DNA from: Streptomyces sp. G-G2 | GTDB lineage: Bacteria > Actinomycetota > Actinomycetes > Streptomycetales > Streptomycetaceae | Direction: 5' to 3' | DNA: 64,000 nucleotides | Assembly (NCBI RefSeq): GCF_030063135.1 | Contig: NZ_JASISO010000007.1 | Coordinates: 124,001 to 188,000 of the forward strand | In this document: one piece after another, positions 8,473 through 17,359 of the stretch | Numbering within the stretch: the stretch's first letter is position 1 | Layout of the letters: the number at the start of each line of letters is the position of its first letter | Translations under genes and position numbers: made by a program | Notes under the pieces: model-generated | What the model was told of the DNA's origin: nothing | Seen by the model: the letters and a program-made list of their open reading frames with translations, nothing else | Database searches by the model: none

Positions 8473-9921
8473 ATGCCCCACCCCCTCGATCCTCACGATT
8501 TCGGCTACTCATTGGGTACCTCGCAGCGCCCGAAGGGCGTCGACCTCTGGTCCCGCGCCGACAAGGCATGCCGGGTCATCGGTCCGATGGGCAGCGGAAA
8601 GACGATGAGGTTCTTCGCCCCGCTCGTCCGCAACTGGGCCGGGCCGGTCCTGGCCACCTCGACCAAGCCCGATCTGGTCGAACTCACCCTCGACGCGCGG
8701 CAGCGGGACAGCCGGCCCGTCGCGGTCTTCGACCCGCAGAACATCGCACCGAGCCTGCCGAAGTTCCGGTGGACGCCGATCAACGGCGCAGCCGACACGG
8801 AGGTGGCGATGATGCGCGGGAAGGCGTTCGTCGCGGGCTCGCGCACCCCCAACAGCGCGGCACAATCCAGTGAGGGCAGCGCCTTCTACAAGGGGCAGGC
8901 GGCCAAGATCCTCGCCGCCTTCTTCCACGCCGCCGCCCTCGACGGCGCGTCCCTCGACTGGGTGCTGCGGTGGGCCCGCAAGCTGACCGACCCGGCGCCC
9001 CTCGGCATCCTCAACGCCCACCCCGGCGCCGGCCCCGGCTGGGCGGACATGCTCCGCACGGCCACCTCCGGCGACAGCCGCACCGTCGGCAACACCGCCT
9101 CGACCCTGGACGCGGCCCTCGAACCCTTCATGCACCAGTCGGTGATCAACGCCCTCCAGGGAGACGGAGAGGACCCCACGGACTTCGGCGCGTTCCTCGA
9201 CGCCGGGGGCACCCTCTACCTCCTCGGCAAGGACAGCGAGGTGAACAGCGTCGCTCCGCTGACCACCGCGATAGCCGAAGACCTTCTGGATCTCGCGGAG
9301 GCGCACGCCCTCGCGTCCCCGGCCGGGCGGCTCGACCCCGCTCTCCTCGCGGCCTTGGACGAGGCGCCGAACATCGCGCCTATTCCCTCCCTCCGCCAAC
9401 GCGTCGCAGACGGCCGGGGCCGTGGCATCACGGTCATCTACGGCCTCCAGGCGTGGGCGTCGGCTCGTGCCCGCTTCGGCGAGGACACCGCCAAGGAGCT
9501 GGCGGCCTTCACCAACAACGTCATCGTCCTGCCCGGGGACAAGGACCCCGACTTCCTGAAGGACATGTCCGACCTGTGCGGTCAGGTCGAGCGAGAGCGC
9601 ACGACGAAGACCACGTCCGGTGGGGACCGCGGTGGCCACTCGACGGCCACGCACATGGCGCTCGAACCCGTCCTTCGAGGAGACGAGATCAGGGGTCTGC
9701 CCGCCGGGCACGCTCTGGTCCTCGCGGACAACCTCCCGCCGATCGTCACCCGACTCGACGGCATGTGGACCTGGGATTCCTGGTCCGAGATCGAGGGTCA
9801 CGTCCGTGACCTTCGAGCCGCCAACGAAGCCGAGCGGACCCGGCGGGCCGCCGAGAGGAAGAACCAAGCCACGGCCCACGCGGCGGCGTGGGCCGGACGT
9901 GAAGGAGCGGCTGCCGCATGA
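8473..9921 (+). CDS. VirD4/TraG-like coupling ATPase
   Basis: A 482-residue ATPase expected to link the relaxase-DNA complex to the channel. Walker A is GPMGSGKT (37-44), preceded by a short beta segment as in TraG/VirD4. AALDEAPNIAPIPSLRQ gives the Walker B acidic pair, and GITVIYGLQAWASARARFG fits the sensor-like region with conserved Gln of type IV coupling proteins. It lacks the family's N-terminal TM pair and is shorter than VirD4, so it may depend on the small TM protein encoded just upstream. ATG 8473 has only a modest ribosome site. The stop overlaps the next ATG (ATGA). Confidence 0.9.
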   Translation: MPHPLDPHDFGYSLGTSQRPKGVDLWSRADKACRVIGPMGSGKTMRFFAPLVRNWAGPVLATSTKPDLVELTLDARQRDSRPVAVFDPQNIAPSLPKFRWTPINGAADTEVAMMRGKAFVAGSRTPNSAAQSSEGSAFYKGQAAKILAAFFHAAALDGASLDWVLRWARKLTDPAPLGILNAHPGAGPGWADMLRTATSGDSRTVGNTASTLDAALEPFMHQSVINALQGDGEDPTDFGAFLDAGGTLYLLGKDSEVNSVAPLTTAIAEDLLDLAEAHALASPAGRLDPALLAALDEAPNIAPIPSLRQRVADGRGRGITVIYGLQAWASARARFGEDTAKELAAFTNNVIVLPGDKDPDFLKDMSDLCGQVERERTTKTTSGGDRGGHSTATHMALEPVLRGDEIRGLPAGHALVLADNLPPIVTRLDGMWTWDSWSEIEGHVRDLRAANEAERTRRAAERKNQATAHAAAWAGREGAAAA

Positions 9922-10421
9922 CCGAGACCCTGACCCGCTTCGAGCCCTTCCCCGAGCCGCCCGCACTGATCCTGGAGTACATCGCGGAGCGGAGCACGGA
10001 GGAGTCCGTGGCCGCCGACGGTCCCGCCCCGTGGGACCTCGGCGCCCTGTCCGCCGAGTTGATCGAGCCGATGCCGGCGTGGCTCGATTCTGTGTGCCGC
10101 TGGCTGAACCGGACGTACGCCTGGCAGCCACAGGACGTGATCCCGCCCTGCTGGGCGAAGCACGAGGGCCTGGCATACGAGATCGCTGCCCTGGCTTTCG
10201 CCAGGGGAGACGCGTATATGGAGGCGGGCTCGTCAGTGATCTGGCAGGAGCAATACGACCGCTTCCTCACCCGAATGAACAAGACGTTGGGCAAGGCAGG
10301 CGACGAGTGCCGCGTCGGCAAACACGACGAGCGTCCGGCGCGTTTCCAGCTCGCGGCCTGGCCCACGGCCAAGGCCGAGGAGACGGAATCTGCGGGACGG
10401 GTCGAGGAGATGGCCGGATGA
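9918..10421 (+). CDS. DUF4913 family protein
   Basis: A 167-residue protein whose centre (MPAWLDSVCRWLNRTYAWQ, then VIPPCWAKHEGLAYEIAAL and a Trp-rich helix) matches the DUF4913 pattern common on Streptomyces plasmids and ICEs next to coupling proteins. The function is unknown. It overlaps the coupling ATPase gene by 4 bp and the following gene likewise, so it belongs to the transfer operon. Confidence 0.82.
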   Translation: MTETLTRFEPFPEPPALILEYIAERSTEESVAADGPAPWDLGALSAELIEPMPAWLDSVCRWLNRTYAWQPQDVIPPCWAKHEGLAYEIAALAFARGDAYMEAGSSVIWQEQYDRFLTRMNKTLGKAGDECRVGKHDERPARFQLAAWPTAKAEETESAGRVEEMAG

Positions 10422-10858
10422 TGACGGACCCGAGCATGGTCTTCTCGACGGACCCTCGTCACGGGCTGGTGGCGCGAAGCGGATGGGAGCAGGAGGAAGC
10501 ACGGACAGTGCTTCGTGATCTCGGTTGGGAGTGGGCGGAGGAACTGCACGCCCTCGTCCCACCGGACGACGTGCCAGAGGTCGACGCCGGTCTTCAGGCA
10601 GTAGAGGAACTGCACCTGCACGGGCACCGAACCGGCTACGCCGTGGGGCCTTACGGCACGATGCGGTTGACTCTGGATCGCGCGGAGCAGGTGTTCACAA
10701 AGGTCGCCGCTCGGGAACCTGGTGAGGTCACCCCCGACGCGGGCGCGAAAGAAAATGATCAGCCTGCAAGAGCGGAGACCAGGCGGCCTACGTACGGGGG
10801 CGCATCCGCTTGGGAAGGGCCGAGTGAACCCGACGGGCCCGAGTCCCCAGCAATCTAG
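10418..10858 (+). CDS. Small conjugation-operon protein, last gene of the transfer operon
   Basis: A 146-residue acidic protein of unknown family. Residues 1-100 look folded (WEQEEARTVLRDLGWEWAEEL, then TGYAVGPYGTMRLTLDRAEQVF); the C-terminal 45 residues are polar and Pro/Glu-rich. ATG 10418 overlaps the stop of the DUF4913 gene. A strong hairpin 34 bp after the stop closes the operon. Confidence 0.75.
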   Translation: MMTDPSMVFSTDPRHGLVARSGWEQEEARTVLRDLGWEWAEELHALVPPDDVPEVDAGLQAVEELHLHGHRTGYAVGPYGTMRLTLDRAEQVFTKVAAREPGEVTPDAGAKENDQPARAETRRPTYGGASAWEGPSEPDGPESPAI

Positions 10859-10891
10859 AACGCGCTCCAGCAAGAGCCCATACTTGTCTTT

Positions 10892-10931
10892 CAGCGTTCG
10901 AGGAGCCCCAGCTGGGGGTCCTCGAACGCTG
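10892..10931. terminator. Bidirectional terminator between transfer operon and HAD gene
   Basis: Perfect 13-bp inverted repeat (CAGCGTTCGAGGA and its complement) with further GC pairing around a short centre, located between converging genes ending at 10858 and 10986. There is no long U-run, as is normal in Streptomyces. Confidence 0.85.
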
Positions 10932-10985
10932 CTGCTGTTCGTTGGCCGGCGTAACGTCCGCAGCGAGCTGTTTCGCTCTGTTCGT

Positions 10986-11618
10986 TCAGGCGGGAGCGGG
11001 GTCGAGGAGAAGCGAGTCGAGGATGGCAGCTGTGCCGGTGGGATCGGTCGTGTGGTGCACGGTGCGGATGCCCAGGGTCTCGGCGGGCGGCAGGTTCTCC
11101 GCATGGTCATCAACGAAGACACACTCAGGACCGGTCAGGTCTAGGGCGTCAAGCGCGCGCTGATAGATGAGCGGCGACGGCTTCCGTACGCCCTCCAGCT
11201 CCGACAAGATCACGGCATCGAAGAAGTCCGTCCACATGCCCTTGTCCTCGTACGGGTTGTAAGGCTCGATCCCGAACGAGTTGCTGAGCATGGCCACCTT
11301 GATCCCTGCCGCGCGAGCGCGCTTCGCGGCGGCGACGATCTGAGGCTCCGGGTGAAGGTTGGCCAGAGCGCGCCGCATCAGGTCGGTGGAGTCGATACCA
11401 AGGATGCCGCCGATGACGCGGTTCCAGTCCTCCTGGGTGGCCTCACCGACCTCCAGCGCTGCGTAGATCGCGACGCCGTCGGGATGCTCGTTCAGCGCCG
11501 CGAAATACGCGCCTGGAGTCAATCCCTCCGTCCTCTCGAACGCCTGCCCGTTCAGTCGCATCCGAGTGGTGAGCACACCACCGAAGTCGAGAATCAGACC
11601 ACGGTATGGGGCTGGCAA
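10986..11618 (-). CDS. HAD-superfamily hydrolase
   Basis: A 210-residue haloacid-dehalogenase-like enzyme, probably a phosphatase acting on a small molecule. Motif I is DFGGVLTT with nucleophile D11; a Gly occupies the place of the usual second Asp, as in the DFGGV group that includes epoxide-hydrolase N-domain and some dehalogenase-like members. Motif II is MLSNSFG, motif III the Lys in RKPSPLIYQ, motif IV VFVDDHAENL. It faces the transfer operon and is separated from the XRE regulator by 174 bp of divergent control region. No link to conjugation or the lanthipeptide is visible. Confidence 0.9.
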   Translation of the reverse strand: MPAPYRGLILDFGGVLTTRMRLNGQAFERTEGLTPGAYFAALNEHPDGVAIYAALEVGEATQEDWNRVIGGILGIDSTDLMRRALANLHPEPQIVAAAKRARAAGIKVAMLSNSFGIEPYNPYEDKGMWTDFFDAVILSELEGVRKPSPLIYQRALDALDLTGPECVFVDDHAENLPPAETLGIRTVHHTTDPTGTAAILDSLLLDPAPA

Positions 11619-11792
11619 AGCGGCCTCCTTGCCGATCTTTCATACGTGTACGCGGTCCCCCGGCCGCAGGGCGACAGGGGGACCGTTGAGTGCCCTCCCC
11701 AGAGGGAGAGGCCCTCAGTATCGCCTCTCCCCGAAGCACGTGGGCATACGCTTGACACGAGTGCCCTGTCCACTACGGCGAACGGTCAACCC

Positions 11793-13013
11793 ATGGTGTA
11801 TGACGGAGAGTTGTTCAGCATCGGCCAACGGATCAAGTGGTGGCGTGAGCGCCGGGGCTTGTCCCAAAGGATGCTGGGAGACCTAATCGGCAGGTCAGAG
11901 AACTGGGTCTACAAGATCGAGAATGACCGGATGCCCTTGGACCGGCTTCCGATCCTGATCGCCCTGAGTAAGCAGCTGCGATGCAGCCTGGAGGACCTGA
12001 CGGGCGGCTACGTATCTGGAATCGTTACGGCGGGCACGGAGCACGAGCACGTTCCGCTCATCCGACAGGCCCTGTCGCTGCCCGCCTCCCTCCTGCCGCA
12101 GCGGATCGGGTCGGTCACCTCCGACGACTTCGAGTCCTCGGTTACGGACGCCTGGAAGGTCTACGAGACGCAGGCTGACGACCGGTACCGCGACGTCGGC
12201 GAGCGGCTGCCCACCTTGCTGCGGCAGGGACATGCCGCTCTGCGCGACGCCTCGCCTGAGCAGGAGGGCACCGTCCTCCGGCAGCTCATCAGCCTCTACG
12301 GCCTGCACCAGATCTGGCTTCGTCGCGTCGGTGAACCGACCCTCGCCCGCATCGCGGCCGACCGCGGCCTCTCCCTCGCGGACAACGCCGGTGACCCGGC
12401 CCTCCTCGCAGCTGCGGCCTGGAACCTGGCCTGCGTTCTCACTTCCGCTGGCGACGTGGAAGACAGTTACGAACTTGCCCGGCAGACCATCGCCCAGTGC
12501 CGGCCGCACGACGACTCCAACGCGGAACACTGGTCCGCGTACGGCGCACTACACCTGCAAGGTGCCGTCGCCGCGGTACGCGCCACAAAGGGCCCGAGGG
12601 CGTGGGACTTGTACAACGGCGCACAGCAGGCCGTGGACCGGGTCGGCGCGGACCTCAACCACTGGCACACGTGCTTCGGCCCGACCAACTTCGCCATGCA
12701 CGAGGTACACCTGAAGGCGGAAGAGGGCGACACCAGCGAAGCACTCCGCGCCGCCGATCACGTCCTCGTCAACGAAGAGGTCCCGCTCGAACGTCGGACC
12801 CGGTACTTGATCGAGGTAATGAACCTCAACCGCATCCAGCGAGACGACTACGCGACGGTGCACATTCTCGGCAAGCTGCTGAAGCAGTCTCCGGAGGAGA
12901 TCGTGTTCTCTCCCCTGGTCAGGGAGGCGGTGGCCGACCTGCTGAAGCGCGAGAAGCCGATGTGGCGCGACGACCTTCGTGCGGTAGCGAAGCACATCGG
13001 GCTCGCCGCATAG
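11793..13013 (+). CDS. XRE-family regulator with TPR-like C-terminal region
   Basis: A 406-residue regulator. The N-terminal HTH_XRE domain (about 9-65) shows IGQRIKWWRERRGLSQRML and GRSENWVYKIENDRMP. The remaining 330 residues form helical repeats (TPR-like) as in large Streptomyces XRE regulators that sit next to small signalling and peptide clusters. ATG 11793 begins right before the HTH domain and has no clear ribosome site. A TTGACA at 11752-11757 would place a transcript start near the ATG, so the mRNA may be leaderless. It probably controls the regulatory cassette and/or the lanthipeptide genes downstream. Confidence 0.85.
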   Translation: MVYDGELFSIGQRIKWWRERRGLSQRMLGDLIGRSENWVYKIENDRMPLDRLPILIALSKQLRCSLEDLTGGYVSGIVTAGTEHEHVPLIRQALSLPASLLPQRIGSVTSDDFESSVTDAWKVYETQADDRYRDVGERLPTLLRQGHAALRDASPEQEGTVLRQLISLYGLHQIWLRRVGEPTLARIAADRGLSLADNAGDPALLAAAAWNLACVLTSAGDVEDSYELARQTIAQCRPHDDSNAEHWSAYGALHLQGAVAAVRATKGPRAWDLYNGAQQAVDRVGADLNHWHTCFGPTNFAMHEVHLKAEEGDTSEALRAADHVLVNEEVPLERRTRYLIEVMNLNRIQRDDYATVHILGKLLKQSPEEIVFSPLVREAVADLLKREKPMWRDDLRAVAKHIGLAA

Positions 13014-13094
13014 GCATATGCCAACCCTGAGCGTTACTCAGCCCTGATTTTTTCTCAGGGGTGGGGTCCCGAAGTGGCCCTACGTTTACGGGTC

Positions 13095-13343
13095 ATGACG
13101 ACAAGTCACGCTCAGACGGAAGCTGGCGCGGCGCCCTTACCGCCCGCCAACCGCCACCTCCGCCTTGCTCGTGAGGCCGAGGTCGCGCACACGGAGGCCG
13201 GTCGTTTCGCGGTCCCCCTCGACCTGCACGAGGGGGCCGCGGAGCCCGCGACCATTCCGCTGGTCCTGACGGCCGATGAAGCGGTTGCTCTGCACGGCAG
13301 GCTCGGTGCCCTCTTCCCGTTCGCGGAGGGGAACAACCGATGA
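13095..13343 (+). CDS. Small protein of the regulatory cassette, unknown function
   Basis: An 82-residue protein with no recognised motif; the C-terminal half (VPLVLTADEAVALHGRL-type, IPLVLTADEAVALHGRLGALF) resembles a small alpha/beta fold found in many Streptomyces cassettes next to XRE regulators. The start is ATG 13095 rather than an in-frame codon at 13074. Upstream, CCCTGA/TCAGGG around a T-rich loop (about 13044-13061) may be an operator or weak terminator of the XRE gene. Its stop overlaps the next gene (ATGA). Confidence 0.7.
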   Translation: MTTSHAQTEAGAAPLPPANRHLRLAREAEVAHTEAGRFAVPLDLHEGAAEPATIPLVLTADEAVALHGRLGALFPFAEGNNR

Positions 13344-13531
13344 CCACACGAACTCCCGCAGATCGTGAGCGCCGCCGCAATCTCGCGGACGCTGCGAACA
13401 CACCGTTGCCCGCCTTTGCCGTACTGCTCCGGCACGTCCCGGGCCAGCAGCGCCGGACGGGCCCGCTCGCTTCCCTCGACGACCGAGCCGCCCCGGAAAA
13501 CGGGGCCTCACAGATCGGGACGGAGCGGTGA
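13340..13531 (+). CDS. Small basic protein, unknown function
   Basis: A 63-residue basic, Arg-rich polypeptide between two ATGA/GTGA-coupled genes. No domain is recognisable and part may be disordered. Retention of both overlaps supports translation, but it may serve mainly to couple the flanking genes. Confidence 0.55.
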   Translation: MTTRTPADRERRRNLADAANTPLPAFAVLLRHVPGQQRRTGPLASLDDRAAPENGASQIGTER

Positions 13532-13995
13532 TCGGCCCGGCGTCGCAGCGCCCGACCGCAACTCGTACCGGCGGCCTGGTGGAGGAACGCTTTCCCATCA
13601 CCAAGCACTCCCCGGGCGAGCGCCCCCCTCCCGTAGACGAGTCCCGCGTCCGCGCCATGAGGCTCGTGACCCGCGAACGTCTCACCTCCCGCGGTCTGAC
13701 CTGCGTCGCCGACGACGCGACACTCGTTGTCTCTGAGCTGATCACTAACGCCATCGTGCACAGCGGTGGCAGGCAAATCCGGCTGACCCTTGACGTGCGC
13801 GACGGCGTCCTGCGCATCCGTGTCCATGACGGCGTGCCCGGACCTCGCCCCACTGCTCAGTGCCCCGAAGACGACGACGAGCACGGTCGCGGCCTGGTGC
13901 TCGTGCGGGAGATCGCCCGAAGCAGACAGGGCGCGTGGGGTGTCAGCGATAACGGCGCCACCACGTGGTGCGAGCTGAGTTTGGTGGCGTGCTGA
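13528..13995 (+). CDS. ATP-binding protein, RsbW/anti-sigma-like HATPase
   Basis: A 155-residue GHKL ATPase of the type that in Streptomyces acts as anti-sigma factor or signalling kinase. The N box is VSELITNAIVHSG, the G1 box IRVHDGVPGP and the G2 box DEHGRGLVLVREIA. GTG 13528 overlaps the upstream TGA, and the gene ends by a TGATG overlap with the DUF6415 gene. Such genes recur beside XRE-TPR regulators, so the pair probably forms a signalling unit; its target is not visible. Confidence 0.9.
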   Translation: MIGPASQRPTATRTGGLVEERFPITKHSPGERPPPVDESRVRAMRLVTRERLTSRGLTCVADDATLVVSELITNAIVHSGGRQIRLTLDVRDGVLRIRVHDGVPGPRPTAQCPEDDDEHGRGLVLVREIARSRQGAWGVSDNGATTWCELSLVAC

Positions 13996-14510
13996 TGACG
14001 AACACCGCATTACGCGACGAGACGACGAGCCCGGAGACCATGCCGGTCCGCGTCAAGGACCCGACGGTCCCCACGAACCCTTGGACTCCTCCACACGGTG
14101 AGGGGGATGCCCGGCGGTACCTGAGCGCAGTGCGCGAGTGGGCAAGCGTGGATTGGAACGAGGTGTACGACGACCTCGACACCGTCCTACACGGCGAGGA
14201 AGAGATCAGCCACCACGCCGCTGGCCCGTCCGGCGGAGCACCATTACCCAACTACAACAACGATGCCCTTACTCAGCGCTTCCTCATGGCGCTCAAGCTG
14301 CTTGTAGCTCGCGCCTTGCGAGACAAAGCCGACGAGAAGCACCCGGACATCGCCGCTCTGATCGGACAGGCCCGCACGCTGCGTGCCGAGGTAGTGGCCG
14401 GCGACGCGGGACAGACCATCGGACTCGTTCGGAAGCTGGCGCGGCTCACCCTCGATCTCGCCGAGCTTCTGGAAGAGGCCGGGATCGTCAGGGGGCTGGT
14501 CGAGTGCTGA
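13995..14510 (+). CDS. DUF6415-type natural-product-associated protein
   Basis: A 171-residue mainly helical protein with N-terminal polar region and a long helical C-terminal half (ALTQRFLMALKLLVARAL, then VRKLARLTLDLAELLEE). It resembles the DUF6415 family found in regulatory cassettes near actinobacterial natural-product genes; assignment from memory of the family. Biochemical role unknown. Overlaps both neighbours. Confidence 0.7.
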   Translation: MTNTALRDETTSPETMPVRVKDPTVPTNPWTPPHGEGDARRYLSAVREWASVDWNEVYDDLDTVLHGEEEISHHAAGPSGGAPLPNYNNDALTQRFLMALKLLVARALRDKADEKHPDIAALIGQARTLRAEVVAGDAGQTIGLVRKLARLTLDLAELLEEAGIVRGLVEC

Positions 14511-14968
14511 CGACCACCAAGGCTTCGGCGCGTTCGTTCGGCCCTTCCCTCTGCCCTGCCGAGGAGGCGTACGACTTCGAGCACTTCCGGGACCGCCTTG
14601 CCCGGCCCGAGGTCCTTGCTCACGCTGTCGCGGTACGCGTCTTCCGGGCACCACTGCTTGCCGTGCCGGTCGGCGGCCCGCGTCGCGGCGGATACATGTC
14701 TTTCGATCTGCTGTCCCTGGCAATAGGGACACGCGACCTTCTCACGAACCGGCGGGGGTTTCCGGACCTCCGCGTCCGATGGTCGCCGTACCGCGATACC
14801 TGCCACACCGTCGAATGGGGCGATCCCGCTCCCGAGTGGTGGGAGGACGACACGGTCTTCGGCCGCTTCTACGGCTACAGCGAGTCCGCCATCACTTCGT
14901 TCGTACGTGAACGCCCACAGACACCCTCTTCGGCAACCTCCACTCCGTGTTCCCCCACGGCCTCGTAG
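14504..14968 (+). CDS. DUF6302-like protein
   Basis: A 154-residue protein starting at GTG 14504, overlapping the preceding stop. Conserved-looking core EAYDFEHFRDRLARPEVL, VAVRVFRAPLLAVPVGG, then FPDLRVRWSPYRDTCHTVEWG resembles DUF6302 proteins of the same cassettes. There are no catalytic motifs. The end (ERPQTPSSATSTP) is low-complexity. Confidence in the family name is moderate; function unknown. Confidence 0.65.
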   Translation: MLTTTKASARSFGPSLCPAEEAYDFEHFRDRLARPEVLAHAVAVRVFRAPLLAVPVGGPRRGGYMSFDLLSLAIGTRDLLTNRRGFPDLRVRWSPYRDTCHTVEWGDPAPEWWEDDTVFGRFYGYSESAITSFVRERPQTPSSATSTPCSPTAS

Positions 14969-15021
14969 TCGCCGAAGAGGGCCCGACTTCCCCGCACTGC
15001 CTTGAGAGGACGACGAGTACG

Positions 15022-15225
15022 ATGTGCCAGCACACCCCGCCGTGTCCCACGGCCGAGGCTTCCGACCGAGAGGCCGCCCGCCCCACGGCGGCCCACCCTG
15101 AACAGGGCTGGAGCCTGCTGTGCAACGGGGTGCTGCTCTTCGAGGACACCGGCGAGCTGTTGCCGGACGGCCAGATCGTCGCTCCACACCGGCCGGTCGC
15201 GCTCGCCGCCGGGAGCACCGCGTGA
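15022..15225 (+). CDS. DUF5999 family protein
   Basis: A 67-residue protein beginning MCQHTPPCPTAEASDREAA and continuing HPEQGWSLLCNGVLLFEDTG, essentially the DUF5999 signature. The Cys/His-rich N-terminus (MCQH...C) could bind a metal. Common in Streptomyces XRE cassettes; function unknown. Its stop overlaps the GTG of the next gene. Confidence 0.85.
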   Translation: MCQHTPPCPTAEASDREAARPTAAHPEQGWSLLCNGVLLFEDTGELLPDGQIVAPHRPVALAAGSTA

Positions 15226-15869
15226 CCACCGCTCCCGAGGCCGTCGTGCCCTACATCACCGCCCGGGAGGGTGAAGAGGCCGACTCGTTCCTCAACCTGC
15301 GTATGGGCCGCGGGCCGGACGGCCGGCCGCGTCTCCGATACGTGGATGAGCTGCCGCCGGACCGGGACCTCAAGGACGTGCTCTGGGCCCGCTACTCCAT
15401 GTCGCTCGACACCTTTGGGCAGCCCTGCGGGACACCACGGTGGCGGATGGTTCACCCGCACCGTCAACGCGTGACGATGGCGCTGCTGCGGTGCCAGGTA
15501 TGCACCGTCCAGTTGAAGCGCACCGACGGCATCCTCTTCCTGGAAACGGCGGGTGAAGAGGGCTACGACGGTCCAGTGAAGACCGCGCAGCCGCCGGTCT
15601 GTCTGGAGCACGCCCGGATGGCGGCAGGCCGGTGCCCACGGCTCAGGGCAAGGGGCCACGTAGCGCTTCTCGCCACCCGTTTCCCGCTGTACGGCGTGAT
15701 CGGCCACGCGTACCAGTGGAGCGCGAACGGCCTACAGGCCCTCTCGGACATGGACTCCCCCATCCCTTACCGCCATCCCCAGATCGGCATGTTCCTGGCC
15801 TCCCAGCTCGTACGGGAACTGCGGGAGTACAAGGTCGTCAACCTGGACGATCTTGTGCCCGCCGCCTAG
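15222..15869 (+). CDS. Uncharacterised Cys-containing protein of the cassette
   Basis: A 215-residue protein starting at GTG 15222 in a GTGA overlap. It has a CxxC pair (LRCQVCTVQL) and a later CLEH/RC segment that could form a zinc site, and a C-terminal helix (GMFLASQLVRELREYKVVNLDDLV). It is the last gene before the hairpin that separates the regulatory cassette from the lanthipeptide genes. I do not recognise the family. Confidence 0.7.
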   Translation: MTTAPEAVVPYITAREGEEADSFLNLRMGRGPDGRPRLRYVDELPPDRDLKDVLWARYSMSLDTFGQPCGTPRWRMVHPHRQRVTMALLRCQVCTVQLKRTDGILFLETAGEEGYDGPVKTAQPPVCLEHARMAAGRCPRLRARGHVALLATRFPLYGVIGHAYQWSANGLQALSDMDSPIPYRHPQIGMFLASQLVRELREYKVVNLDDLVPAA

Positions 15870-15872
15870 ACG

Positions 15873-15917
15873 GCCGCCCGGCTCTCCTGAGTGGTACAGA
15901 CAGGACCGCCGGGCGGC
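15873..15917. terminator. Hairpin after the regulatory cassette
   Basis: GCCGCCCGGC and GCCGGGCGGC form a 10-bp stem around a 25-nt loop just after the stop at 15869. It probably ends the cassette transcript, so the lanthipeptide genes have their own promoter in 15918-16060. Confidence 0.55.
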
Positions 15918-16072
15918 TCACCACCGGCGCCGGACCTTCGCGCGCCGTCCAGCACGAACCCGCCAACCTTCGGCGGTCCGACGAGAACGGAGAGCTTTCG
16001 CCGATAGCCTCCCGGCCCCCGGCACGCGTGCCGGCCTACCCACCCCCGAACACGAACGACCGAAGGAAGTCC

Positions 16073-17308
16073 ATGACGAACACGACCGTCGAGCCTGACG
16101 AGGCGACCCGCCTGCGGAACAAGGTGGTGGACGAGCTGTGCGCAGACGGCAACATCTCCTCCCCGGAGATCGAAGCGGTGATGCGCAAGGTGCCCCGGCA
16201 CGAGTTCATCCCCGACACCTCGCTGGACAAGGCGTACGACACCTACGCCGCCGTGATCACCAAGACGGACGAGCACGGCGTTCAGCTCAGCTCCGTCTCC
16301 GCGCCCCAGATCCAAGCCATGATGCTGGAGCAGGCCCAGGTGAAGCCCGGGACGCGGGTCCTGGAGATCGGCTCGGGCGGGCTGAACGCGGCCTACCTCG
16401 CCGAACTCGTCGGTGAGGACGGTGAAGTCGTCACCGTGGACATCGACCCCGTCGTCACCGATCGCGCGCGACGGCTCCTGGACAAGCACGGCTACGGCCG
16501 GGTGCACGTCGTCACCGCGGACGCCGCCGAGCCCATCCCGGATCTCGGTGAGGTCGACGTCGTCATGGTGACAGCCGGGGCCTGGGACGTCTCCCCGGCC
16601 TGGACCGCGCAGCTCAAGCAGGGCGGCCGGCTCGTCGTCCCTTTGCGGATGCGGGGCTTGACCCGGTCGGTCGCCTTTACCCAGGCCAAGGGCGAGCACG
16701 GCCCCTACCTGGAGAGCGAGTCGGCGCGGATCTGCGGCTTCGTCCCGATGCAGGGCTCGAACGCCCACCGGGAAGAGCTTCTCCTCGTCAACGGCACCCC
16801 GGAGATCGGGCTCAAGTTCGATGACGGCCTGCCCGCCGACCCGCACCGGCTCGACAACGCCGTCACGTTTCCGCGGCACGAACTGTGGACCGGCGTCACC
16901 GTCCGCATCCAGGAACTCATCGACACCCTCCAGATGGCGATGGCGATCAGCCTGCCGGGCTTCTGCACGATGGCCGTCGATGAGAACTCGGACACGGGCC
17001 TGGTCGCCCCGGTGAACAAGCGGTTCGCCCTCGCGGCCGTCGAGGATGACACCTTCGCCTACCTCGTCACCCGCCGCACCGAGGACAACAAGCACCTGGA
17101 GTACGGCGTGCACGCCCTCGGCCCGCACGCGGAGCAGTTCGCCGACAGGATCGCTGACGTGCTCCGCGACTGGGAGGCCAACCGGCGCGGCGGCCCCAGC
17201 CCGGTCATCCGGGTCTATCCGGCCAGCACCCCCGGTGACCAGATCCCGGCCGACCGGGTCATCGACAAGGTGCACAGCCGGATCTCACTCTCCTGGCCCT
17301 CGGCGTAA
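16073..17308 (+). CDS. PIMT-like O-methyltransferase of FxLD lanthipeptide system
   Basis: A 411-residue SAM-dependent methyltransferase related to protein L-isoaspartyl methyltransferase. In class I lanthipeptide pathways with such enzymes the methyltransferase esterifies a core Asp, which collapses via succinimide to isoaspartate (known for the Streptomyces olivaceus OlvA system). The PIMT-type segment SSVSAPQIQA lies at 73-82, SAM motif LEIGSGGLNAAYLAEL at 97-112 and VVTVDIDP follows. The C-terminal 200 residues are an extension absent from housekeeping PIMT, as in the 'methyltransferase, FxLD system' family. ATG 16073 has GAAGGAAG upstream. The precursor gene starts 52 bp later; its DG dipeptide is the likely target. 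Confidence 0.88.
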   Translation: MTNTTVEPDEATRLRNKVVDELCADGNISSPEIEAVMRKVPRHEFIPDTSLDKAYDTYAAVITKTDEHGVQLSSVSAPQIQAMMLEQAQVKPGTRVLEIGSGGLNAAYLAELVGEDGEVVTVDIDPVVTDRARRLLDKHGYGRVHVVTADAAEPIPDLGEVDVVMVTAGAWDVSPAWTAQLKQGGRLVVPLRMRGLTRSVAFTQAKGEHGPYLESESARICGFVPMQGSNAHREELLLVNGTPEIGLKFDDGLPADPHRLDNAVTFPRHELWTGVTVRIQELIDTLQMAMAISLPGFCTMAVDENSDTGLVAPVNKRFALAAVEDDTFAYLVTRRTEDNKHLEYGVHALGPHAEQFADRIADVLRDWEANRRGGPSPVIRVYPASTPGDQIPADRVIDKVHSRISLSWPSA

Positions 17309-17359
17309 CACCGGGAGCCAGGTCGTCCCGCACCACCCCAACAAGAAGAAGGGCACATC

